Below are positions 33,436-41,286 of a stretch of DNA of 64,000 nt, one piece after another (position 1 is the first letter of the stretch; each line of letters opens with the position of its first letter). The notes below the pieces were generated by a model. It saw only the letters and a program-made list of their open reading frames with translations, made no database searches and was not told the DNA's origin. The position numbers were made by a program, and so were the translations under genes. This stretch comes from Microbacterium dextranolyticum (lineage in GTDB: Bacteria; Actinomycetota; Actinomycetes; Actinomycetales; Microbacteriaceae): assembly GCF_016907295.1 (NCBI RefSeq), contig NZ_JAFBBR010000001.1, positions 930,001 through 994,000 of the forward strand. Direction: 5' to 3'.

Positions 33436-36105
33436 ATGACAACAACGTCACCGCCCCCATCGCCCCTGAGATCCCGCCGACGCGCGGGGATCGCCGCGCT
33501 GAGCATCGGGGCGCTGATCTGGTCCGCCCTCGCGGGGGCCGCTTCTCCTGCCCAGGCCGCGGGCACGGTTCCCACCGACGGGCTCATCGCCCAGTACGCC
33601 TTCAGCCAGACCTCCGGATCGACGGTCCCCAACACCGCGACCGGCAGCGGCCGCGTCGGGGATGCCACGGTGCGCAACGGTACGGATGCGCTGTGGAACG
33701 GCGACTCCCTCACCTTCATCGGCGGGGCGAAGTCGAGCACGACGGCGAACTGGGTGGAGCTTCCCGCCTCCATCCTCAGCGGCAAGAACTCGGCCACCAT
33801 CACCACCGAGGTCGCGATCGACGCCTCGATGAAGTCGGCCTTCAACTTCCTGTGGAACATCGGCAACAACTCCAACGGGTCGTACTACTTCACCTCCGTC
33901 CGCGACAGTCCGCGCACCGCGATCACGACCAGCTCGGCCGGCGGCGAGGCCAACGCACGCTCCAGCCAGGCGCTCGACGCGAACCGGTGGTACAGCCTGA
34001 CCTCCGTGATCGACGGCGACGCCGACACCATCTCGTTCTACGTCGACGGGGTGCTGGTCTCGACCGGACGCACGACACTGTCGCCCGCGTCGATCACGGA
34101 TCAGTCGCTCAACGCCATCGGGCGATCGCCCTGGCCCGACCCCTTCTTCCAGGGCAAGGTCTCGACCTTCCGGGTCTACGACCGGGCGCTCCAGGCGAGC
34201 GAGGTCAAGGCGGTCTCCGACACCGACGCCGCGCTGCACGCCTCGTCGTTCCAGTCGAGCGTCCAGACGATCCTCAACTCGGTCAACCCGCTCACCATCG
34301 AGGTCGAGAAGCCCCGCCTGCCGGACTACAACGGCGCGGTGACCTGGTCGTCGACCGACCCCAACCTCGTCGTCGGCAGCGACGGCCGCCTCGCGACGGC
34401 CGCGGTGCCGCGTGCGGGTGAGCCTGACAAGACCGGCACGGTCACCGCCACCGTCCAGGTGCGCGGGGTCAGCGCGACCAAGACCGTGTCGTTCCGCCTC
34501 AAGGCGCCTGCGGCGAGCTCGGACACCTGGGGGAACCCCATCGTCCAGACCATCTACACCGCCGACCCGGCGCCGCTCGTCGTCGGCGACACGATGTACG
34601 TGTACACCGGTCACGACGAGGACAACTCCAACACGTATGTCATGAACGACTGGCACGTGTACTCGAGCACCGACATGGTCAACTGGACCGATCGCGGTTC
34701 ACCGCTGAGCGTGTCGACCTTCGCGTGGGCACGTTCGGATGCCTGGGCCAGCCAGACGATCGAACGCAACGGCAAGTTCTACTGGTACGTGACGGTGACC
34801 GAGGCCGCCACGGGGCAGCGGGCGATCGGCGTCGCCGTGGGCGACACCCCGGTCGGTCCGTTCCGCGATGCCATCGGCAAGCCGCTGATCTCCCGCAGCG
34901 AGATCGATCCGACCGTGTTCATCGACGATGACGGCCAGGCCTACCTGTACCAGGGCAACCCCAACCTGTGGTGGGTCAAGCTCAACGAGGACATGATCTC
35001 TCTCGGCTCCACCCCCGAGCAGATCCCGCTGACCCACGAGGGCTTCGGCACCAAGGCCTCCGACCCGACCAAGACGGCGTACCAGGAGGGACCCTGGGTC
35101 TACAAGCGCAACGGCATGTACTACAACGTGTTCGCCGCGTCGTGCTGCTCGGAGTACATCGCGTACTCGACCTCACCGACGCCGACGGGCCCGTGGACGT
35201 TCCGCGGCACGATCATGCCCAGCCAAGGCCGCTCGTTCACGAACCACCCCGGCATCGTGGACTTCAAGGGCAAGTCGTACTTCTTCTACCACAACGGCGC
35301 GCTGCCGGGCGGCAGCGGGTACGGGCGCTCGGTGTCGATCGAGGAGTTCACCTACAACGCCGACGGCACCATCCCGACGATCAACATGACGACGGCAGGG
35401 GTGTCTCAGATCGCGCCGTTCGACCCGTACACGCGCCAAGAAGCCGAGACGATCTCGTGGGAGTCCGGCGTCGAGGTGTCGCCGACGACAGGCGGCGGTC
35501 TGCACGTCAGCAGCATCGACAACGGTGACTACATCCGCGTCCGCGGTGCCGATTTCGGATCGGGAGCGTCGAGCTTCACGGCACGCGTCGGCACGACCGG
35601 CGTGGGCGGAACGATCGAGGTCCGCCTCGGCAGCCGCACCGGCACGCTCGTGGGCACCTGCACCGTTCCGGCCGGAACGGCCGGGTCGACGCAGTGGGTC
35701 GACATCGACTGCCCGGTCGCCGGAGCGACAGGCAAGACGGACGTGTTCTTCGTGTTCCGCGGCGGCTCGGGTGAACTGTTCACCTTCGACTCGTGGCAGT
35801 TCGCGGCACCGCCCGCACTCACGGTCAGTGCCACGGCGGAGACGCGCTGCGTCGCCGGCAAGGTCGTGCTGGTGCCGCAGGTGGGCAACGGCGAGTCCGT
35901 GGCCATCGCGGCCGACGTCACGTCGTCGTTCGGCACGAAGAAGTTCGAGAGCGTCGCCGCGGGCAAGACCGTGTCGGCAGCGTTCTCGACGCGGCGGGGC
36001 TCGATCGACGCCGGCACCGTGACGGTGCAGGCATCCGTGACGAAGGATGGGAAGACGCTCACGCGCAGCGTCGACGCCGCCTACGCGGCGAAGTCCTGCG
36101 GCTGA
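33436..36105 (+). CDS. Secreted multi-domain GH43 glycoside hydrolase (arabinan/arabinoside type)
   Basis: The 889-residue precursor starts at ATG 33436 (GAGGAG upstream). A signal peptide ends at about residue 40 (ASPAQAA). Domains follow: LamG-like (45-250), bacterial Ig-like (265-365), GH43 five-bladed propeller (371-660), CBM6 (668-787) and a C-terminal beta domain. GH43 residues include Asp in YTADPAPL, Asp in EIDPTVFIDDDG and Glu in YQEGPWVYKR. The order GH43-CBM6 suggests an arabinofuranosidase or xylosidase acting on plant polymers outside the cell. There is no LPxTG anchor. Specificity is inferred. Confidence 0.88.
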   Translation: MTTTSPPPSPLRSRRRAGIAALSIGALIWSALAGAASPAQAAGTVPTDGLIAQYAFSQTSGSTVPNTATGSGRVGDATVRNGTDALWNGDSLTFIGGAKSSTTANWVELPASILSGKNSATITTEVAIDASMKSAFNFLWNIGNNSNGSYYFTSVRDSPRTAITTSSAGGEANARSSQALDANRWYSLTSVIDGDADTISFYVDGVLVSTGRTTLSPASITDQSLNAIGRSPWPDPFFQGKVSTFRVYDRALQASEVKAVSDTDAALHASSFQSSVQTILNSVNPLTIEVEKPRLPDYNGAVTWSSTDPNLVVGSDGRLATAAVPRAGEPDKTGTVTATVQVRGVSATKTVSFRLKAPAASSDTWGNPIVQTIYTADPAPLVVGDTMYVYTGHDEDNSNTYVMNDWHVYSSTDMVNWTDRGSPLSVSTFAWARSDAWASQTIERNGKFYWYVTVTEAATGQRAIGVAVGDTPVGPFRDAIGKPLISRSEIDPTVFIDDDGQAYLYQGNPNLWWVKLNEDMISLGSTPEQIPLTHEGFGTKASDPTKTAYQEGPWVYKRNGMYYNVFAASCCSEYIAYSTSPTPTGPWTFRGTIMPSQGRSFTNHPGIVDFKGKSYFFYHNGALPGGSGYGRSVSIEEFTYNADGTIPTINMTTAGVSQIAPFDPYTRQEAETISWESGVEVSPTTGGGLHVSSIDNGDYIRVRGADFGSGASSFTARVGTTGVGGTIEVRLGSRTGTLVGTCTVPAGTAGSTQWVDIDCPVAGATGKTDVFFVFRGGSGELFTFDSWQFAAPPALTVSATAETRCVAGKVVLVPQVGNGESVAIAADVTSSFGTKKFESVAAGKTVSAAFSTRRGSIDAGTVTVQASVTKDGKTLTRSVDAAYAAKSCG

Positions 36106-36113
36106 ACGAACAA

Positions 36114-36153
36114 CGACAGGTGGCCCGTCGCGACGGCGGCGGGCCACCTGTCG
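36114..36153. terminator. Hairpin between convergent GH43 and response regulator
   Basis: CGACAGGTGGCCCG (36114-36127) and CGGGCCACCTGTCG (36140-36153) form a perfect 14-bp stem with a 12-base loop. It ends nine bases after the GH43 stop and just before the convergent response-regulator stop. Confidence 0.85.
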
Positions 36154-36158
36154 TCGCG

Positions 36159-36860
36159 CTACGGAGCCGTCGCCTGCTGCGCCCACGCATACGCGGTCTC
36201 GGGGCGGCCGCGACTGCCGTATCGAGGAGCGCGCTCGAGTCGTCCCTCGTCGGCGAGGTGCTCGAGGTAGCGGCGCGCGGCGACGCGAGACATCCCCAGT
36301 GCGTCGCCCGCCTCGGTCGCCGACAACGGGCCCCCGGTGCGGACCGCCTCGGCGACCCGTGCGAGCGAGGTCGCCGACAGCCCCTTCGGCGGCAGCACCG
36401 TGCGGGCCGTGGGCGTCCGCGCACTGAGGAGGGCATCGATCTCGCTCTGCGTCGCGGGACCGCTCGCGCGTTGCGCCCGCGTGCGGTAGTTGACGTACTG
36501 CTCCAGGCGTTCGCGGAAGGTCGCGAAGGTGAACGGCTTCACGAGGTACTGCGTCGCCCCGAGCGCGACCATCTGGCGGACCACCTCGGCCTCGCGCACC
36601 GAGGTGATCGCGATGACGTCGACATCCGCCGTCCGTGCACGCACGTGGCGCACGACGTCGAGTCCCGTGCCGTCCGGCATCGTCACATCCAGCAGCACCA
36701 GGTCGATGCGCTCGCGGTCGGGCGAGTCCAGGATCGCCGAGACTGCGGCGCGCGCGCCGGTGCATTCGGCGACCACCTCGAAGCCCGGCACACGGGCGAC
36801 GTACGACGCGTGCAGCTGCAGCGTCAGCGCCTCGTCGTCGACGAGCAGTACCCCGATCAT
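36159..36860 (-). CDS. Response regulator, CitB/DcuR type
   Basis: The 233-residue regulator has a receiver domain (1-120) with the acidic pair DDE, phospho-acceptor Asp in LVLLDVTMPDGTG and Lys in YLVKPF. The C-terminal half ends in a helix-turn-helix (MSRVAARRYLEHLADEG), as in DcuR/CitB regulators of organic-acid transport. It overlaps the histidine kinase stop by 4 bp and should activate the divergent dctA gene when carboxylates are sensed. Confidence 0.92.
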   Translation of the reverse strand: MIGVLLVDDEALTLQLHASYVARVPGFEVVAECTGARAAVSAILDSPDRERIDLVLLDVTMPDGTGLDVVRHVRARTADVDVIAITSVREAEVVRQMVALGATQYLVKPFTFATFRERLEQYVNYRTRAQRASGPATQSEIDALLSARTPTARTVLPPKGLSATSLARVAEAVRTGGPLSATEAGDALGMSRVAARRYLEHLADEGRLERAPRYGSRGRPETAYAWAQQATAP

Positions 36861-38119
36861 GCGTCCTCCGTCGGCAGGATCACCCGGAACGTCGTGGGAT
36901 CGACATCGACGGTGATCGTCCCACCGACATCTTCGACGACGGCGCGCACCAGCGCGAGCCCGACTCCGCGCCCCTCGGCGCCGGCGGGCTTGGTCGTGAA
37001 GCCGCGCTCGAACATCCGGGCGCGCACCTCGTCGGTCGGTGAGGCGCCCGAGTCGCTGACGTGCAGAGCCAGCTCGTCCTCGTCGGTGCGTCGCATCTGC
37101 ACGCGCACCCAGCGCGGCGGCGGACCGGCCGCCGCGGCATCCAGCGCGTTGTCGATGAGGTTCCCGACGAGGGCGACCGCGTCGATCGGCGCGAGGGTCG
37201 AGGGCGGTGCGTCCGGAGCGATGGATGCCTCCCAGGCGATGCCCCGCTCGAGGGCCTGGGACGCCTTGCCGAGCAGAAGGGCGCCCACCGTCGGATCGCC
37301 CGCGGTGTACGCCGTGACCTGATCCACGAGCAGCTGGCTCTGTTCGGCGGAGTCGGTGAGGATGCCGACGGCCTCGTCGGTGCGCCCGAGCTCCAGCAGG
37401 GCCACCGCCGCGTGCATGCGATTGCCGTGCTCATGGGTCTGGGCGCGCAGCGCCTCGCCGAGGGTGCGCAGGGACTCCGCCGACGAGAGGGTGTCGCGGA
37501 TCGCGCCGGCGGGCAGATCGCCCGCCACGCGACGCGTGGCGCGACGGGCCAGAGCCGCGCCGATGATGCCCGCGGCCAGGACGATGCCGCCGACACCGAT
37601 CGCGACGAGCAGCCGGGGAAGGATCTGTGCGGACACGGTGTCGAGGGTCACGCCCACCGACACCCAGCCGACGAGGCGGCCGTCCGCCTCGATCGGAACG
37701 ATCGTGCGCAGAGACCGGCCGAGCGTGCCCGTCGATTCCTCGGTCAGCTGGGTCGGCTCGGTCGGGATGGTGCCGACGTACGGTCGCCCGATCTCGTCGG
37801 GATCGCGGTGCGTGACACGGATGCCGCGGGCATCCATGATCGTGACGAAATCGACCCGGGCCTCGCTCATCACCCGCGTCGCGACCGGCTGCAGGGCGTC
37901 GGACGCCGCCGCATCGTCGCCGTCGGACAGCGCCGAGGCGACTGTGGGGGAGAGGGCGAGGGTCTGTGCGACGGCCTGGGTGACGCGCTCGGCTTCGGCA
38001 CGCGTCGTCCGCTGTCCGTCCCAGATCAGGAGCACCGCTGTCAGCGCGGCGACCGCGACCGCCGACAGCAGCATCGCGACGAACAGCCGCGAGGCGGCGC
38101 TGCGCCGAGTCCTCGTCAT
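36857..38119 (-). CDS. Sensor histidine kinase, CitA/DcuS type
   Basis: The 420-residue kinase has two membrane helices (about 12-33 and 166-190) around a PAS-like extracytoplasmic sensor of about 130 residues with VDFVTIMDARGIRVTHRDP, the CitA/DcuS ligand-domain pattern. The phospho-acceptor region is THEHGNRMHAAVALLELG (about 225), and the ATPase shows NLIDNALDA (about 323) and GRGVGLALVRAV. Unlike most DcuS proteins I see no cytoplasmic PAS domain. GAGGAGG precedes the ATG at 38119. Confidence 0.92.
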   Translation of the reverse strand: MTRTRRSAASRLFVAMLLSAVAVAALTAVLLIWDGQRTTRAEAERVTQAVAQTLALSPTVASALSDGDDAAASDALQPVATRVMSEARVDFVTIMDARGIRVTHRDPDEIGRPYVGTIPTEPTQLTEESTGTLGRSLRTIVPIEADGRLVGWVSVGVTLDTVSAQILPRLLVAIGVGGIVLAAGIIGAALARRATRRVAGDLPAGAIRDTLSSAESLRTLGEALRAQTHEHGNRMHAAVALLELGRTDEAVGILTDSAEQSQLLVDQVTAYTAGDPTVGALLLGKASQALERGIAWEASIAPDAPPSTLAPIDAVALVGNLIDNALDAAAAGPPPRWVRVQMRRTDEDELALHVSDSGASPTDEVRARMFERGFTTKPAGAEGRGVGLALVRAVVEDVGGTITVDVDPTTFRVILPTEDA

Positions 38120-38253
38120 CGCTCCTCCTCGTCGTCGCGTCGGTCCGCGAACAATACGACCACAATCCGGCGCGGGCGCCCAACCCCCGCACAGTGTCTG
38201 TATCCCGCCAACGGAGGCGGCCTCGAACAACGGCAGTTCACCAGGAGGACGAT

Positions 38254-39648
38254 ATGAGAATCGCACCCACCACCACGACGCGGCTTCCGCGGCTCTCTCG
38301 CCGCCGCGGCCCGGGCAGCTGGGACAAGCACACGTGGTTGTACGTCTCGGTGATCATCGCCGTCGCGGCAGGCATCTTTGTCGGCCTCCTCTGGCCGCAG
38401 TTCGCGACCGGTCTCGAGCCCATCGGGAAGGCCTTCGTCAACCTGATCAAGATGATGATCGCGCCGATCATCTTCTGCACGATCGTCGTCGGCGTCGGGT
38501 CGATCGCCAAGGCGGCCACGGTCGGCAAGATCGGCGGTCTGGCGCTCCTCTACTTCATGGTCATGACCACGTTCGCGCTCGTGATCGGTCTCGTCGTCGG
38601 CAACATCATCCACCCGGGCACGGGGCTCAACATGGCGGGCGCGCACTACGACGCCTCCTCGCTCGAGGCGAAGTCGACGACGGAGTTCCTCATGGGGATC
38701 ATCCCGACGACGTTCTTCTCGGCGTTCACCGGGGAGAGCGTGCTGCAGGTGCTCTTCATCGCCCTCCTCGTCGGATTCGCGCTGCAGAAGATGGGCGACA
38801 AGGCCGCGCCGATCATGTCGGCCGTGAAGAACCTGCAGGCGCTCGTGTTCCGCATCCTCGGCATGATCCTCTGGCTCGCGCCGATCGGCGCGTTCGGCGC
38901 GATCGCCGCCGTCGTGGGCAAGACCGGGGGAGCGGCGATCGTGAGCCTCGGCATCCTGATGATCGCCTTCTACATCACGTGCGCCGTCTTCGTCTTCGGA
39001 GTGCTCGGCGTGCTGCTGTACGCCGTGACCCGCGTCAACATCCTGTCGCTCATGAAGTACCTCGGCCGCGAATACCTGCTGATCGTCGGGACGTCCTCGA
39101 GCGAGTCGGCTCTTCCCCGACTCATCGCGAAGATGGAGCATCTCGGCGTCTCGAAGCCCGTCGTGGGCATCACGGTGCCCACCGGCTACTCCTTCAACCT
39201 CGACGGCACGGCGATCTACCTGACGATGGCGTCGCTGTTCATCGCGGCGGGTATGGGCGTGCCGATGTCGATCCCCGAGCAGATCGGCCTGCTGGTGTTC
39301 ATGGTCATCGCCTCGAAGGGCGCCGCGGGCGTCACCGGTGCGGGCCTGGCGACCCTCGCCGGAGGGCTGCAGGCGTTCCGCCCCGACCTCGTCAATGGTG
39401 TGGGCGTCATCGTCGGCACCGACCGCTTCATGTCGGAGGGACGCGCGGTGACGAACTTCACCGGCAATGCCGTCGCGACCCTCCTCATCGGCACCTGGAC
39501 CACGCAGATCGACCGCGAGCAGGTGCGTCGCGTGCTGGCCGGCGGCGACCCCTTCGACGAGTCGACCCTCGCCGGCGACGACCATGGGGCGGGCGCATCC
39601 GCGCCGGTCGCTCCGACTCCCGCCGCAGAGACCGCCGGCATCCGCTGA
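38254..39648 (+). CDS. dctA: C4-dicarboxylate:cation symporter DctA
   Basis: The 464-residue carrier of the DAACS family has about eight helices and re-entrant loops. The serine-rich motif TSSSESALPRLI and the binding motif GYSFNLDGTAIYLTMASLF are typical. It imports succinate, fumarate, malate or aspartate. AGGAGG precedes ATG 38254. The gene is divergent from the CitA/DcuS-like kinase, and the 134-bp gap contains two CGAACAA repeats (38148 and 38224) that may belong to a regulator site. Confidence 0.93.
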   Translation: MRIAPTTTTRLPRLSRRRGPGSWDKHTWLYVSVIIAVAAGIFVGLLWPQFATGLEPIGKAFVNLIKMMIAPIIFCTIVVGVGSIAKAATVGKIGGLALLYFMVMTTFALVIGLVVGNIIHPGTGLNMAGAHYDASSLEAKSTTEFLMGIIPTTFFSAFTGESVLQVLFIALLVGFALQKMGDKAAPIMSAVKNLQALVFRILGMILWLAPIGAFGAIAAVVGKTGGAAIVSLGILMIAFYITCAVFVFGVLGVLLYAVTRVNILSLMKYLGREYLLIVGTSSSESALPRLIAKMEHLGVSKPVVGITVPTGYSFNLDGTAIYLTMASLFIAAGMGVPMSIPEQIGLLVFMVIASKGAAGVTGAGLATLAGGLQAFRPDLVNGVGVIVGTDRFMSEGRAVTNFTGNAVATLLIGTWTTQIDREQVRRVLAGGDPFDESTLAGDDHGAGASAPVAPTPAAETAGIR

Positions 39649-39665
39649 GCGCGCCGCTTTTGCCA

Positions 39666-39699
39666 CGCATCGCCGTTCGCGTCAGCGGGCGGCGATGCG
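39666..39699. terminator. Hairpin between convergent dctA and the DedA fusion gene
   Basis: CGCATCGCCG (39666-39675) and CGGCGATGCG (39690-39699) form a 10-bp stem. It overlaps the last codons of the reverse-strand gene and lies 17 bases after the dctA stop. Confidence 0.5.
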
Positions 39700-41115
39700 G
39701 CCTTCGCGCACGAGATCGGCGAACACGGCGAAGGGCGCCGCGGCCAGCGACGGAGGTGTTCCCTCGGCCTCGGGGTGCCACTGCACCGCCAGGATCGGAA
39801 GTGTCTCGTGCTCGATCGCCTCGACGACGCCGTCGCCCGCGACGGCCGTGGCGACGAGTCCCGTGCCGAGGTCGCGGATGGCCTGGTGATGGCCCGACGC
39901 GACCGCGATGGTCTCGCCGTCGAGCTCGGCGCGCAGGCGCGATCCCTCGACGACCGAGACCGGATGCCACGCCCACTCCAGCTCGCCGCCCTCGCCCCCC
40001 GGTGTGTGCCCGACGTCGGAGTGGGGCATGTCCTCGACGAGTGTGCCGCCGAACGCCACATTCAGCACCTGCAGACCGCGGCAGACGCCGAGAACGGGGA
40101 TGCCGCGCTCCACCGCCGCGGCCAGAACGCCCAGATCGAGGTCGTCCTGGGCGGGATTGACGTCATAGCAGGGTGCGGCGGTGTCGCCGCCGTAGCGGGC
40201 GGGATCGATGTCGCCGCCGCCCGGCAGGACGACGCCGTCGAAGCCGTCGAGGTCGGTGCCCCGCACGACGACGACGTCGAGGTCCTCGGCGCGGACGAGC
40301 GCCGCGACGTCGTCGAAGATCGCGTTGGCGAGCGCGACGCGGGGGTCGGCGCCGTCGGCATCGGAGAGGCGGGCGGGCATCGCGATTCGGGGAGGCATCC
40401 GACCATTCTCCCCCCGGTCGGCCGCATCGTCCGTCGCCGGGGTCGCCGTCGCCGGGAAGCCCGGTGCCCCGTCGTCGGCTGTGACGGCGCCCGGACCGGG
40501 TGCGCCCGCGTCGTGGTGCGCGCGGCGTGAAGGCGCTCGTCGCGCAAGGACGACGTCGATCGCGACGCCCAGACCGATGGCTACGACGATCGACACGATC
40601 ACCGCGAGCAGGGGAGAGCCCGGGATCAGCGCTCCGATCACGCCGCCGATCACGGCCTGATAGGTCGCCCAGGCGAGCGACGCGGTCGCCGAGATCACGA
40701 GGAACCGGGCGTACGCCATGTGGGTCGCCCCCGCCGTGAGGGTCACCGCGATGCGGGCGAACGGGATGAATCGGGCGGTGAAGACGATCACCGCGGCGTT
40801 CCGGTGCAGGCGGACGCTCGCCCAGGCGAAGGCGGTCTGCGCCCGCGCCGTCCTCATCCACCCCCAGCGGTGCAGGCCGACCAGGCGCCCGGTTCCGTAC
40901 CAGAGCGAATCGCCGGTGACGGCGGCGGCACCGGCGACCGCGATGACGGCCCAGAGCGGCGGCGACCCGGTCGCGGTGGCGAGGGCGCCGAGCGCGGTGA
41001 CGGCCGCCTCCCCCGGTACGACGACGAGGATCGCGTCGAGGGTGACCAGGCCGAACATCGCCAGCAGTGCCCACGGGCCCTGCGCGATGTCCGTGAGCAG
41101 ATCGGTCGGAGCCAC
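39682..41115 (-). CDS. Fusion: DedA-family membrane protein + class I glutamine amidotransferase (PuuD-like)
   Basis: One uninterrupted 477-residue frame encodes two families. Residues 1-200 are a DedA protein: VVPGEAAVTALGALA, GDSLWYGTGRLVG and FTARFIPFARIAVTLTAGATHM. DedA proteins are flippase-like. After an Ala/Pro/Asp-rich linker (200-238), residues 240-477 form a peptidase C26 domain with the nucleophile in LGVCRGLQVLNVA and His/Glu in VQWHPEAEG, as in gamma-glutamyl-GABA hydrolase. An internal ATG (Met240, 40398) is preceded by GGGGGGAG, so a separate hydrolase may also be made. A lost stop codon between two genes is the main alternative. Confidence 0.85.
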   Translation of the reverse strand: MAPTDLLTDIAQGPWALLAMFGLVTLDAILVVVPGEAAVTALGALATATGSPPLWAVIAVAGAAAVTGDSLWYGTGRLVGLHRWGWMRTARAQTAFAWASVRLHRNAAVIVFTARFIPFARIAVTLTAGATHMAYARFLVISATASLAWATYQAVIGGVIGALIPGSPLLAVIVSIVVAIGLGVAIDVVLARRAPSRRAHHDAGAPGPGAVTADDGAPGFPATATPATDDAADRGENGRMPPRIAMPARLSDADGADPRVALANAIFDDVAALVRAEDLDVVVVRGTDLDGFDGVVLPGGGDIDPARYGGDTAAPCYDVNPAQDDLDLGVLAAAVERGIPVLGVCRGLQVLNVAFGGTLVEDMPHSDVGHTPGGEGGELEWAWHPVSVVEGSRLRAELDGETIAVASGHHQAIRDLGTGLVATAVAGDGVVEAIEHETLPILAVQWHPEAEGTPPSLAAAPFAVFADLVREGRIAAR

Positions 41116-41286
41116 GCCCTCTGGCTACCAGGCGGCGGTGAACGAGCGCTGTCCGACGGGTGGCCGGGCGCGCCAAACGACGCGCGTGCGACCGGATGAT
41201 GACCGGTCGGCGAGCATCGCGTGAAATCACGTCGCTGAGGGCATTCCGGGGCGCTGTGCAGCGTGCCGGGGCGCCACCCTGGATCC

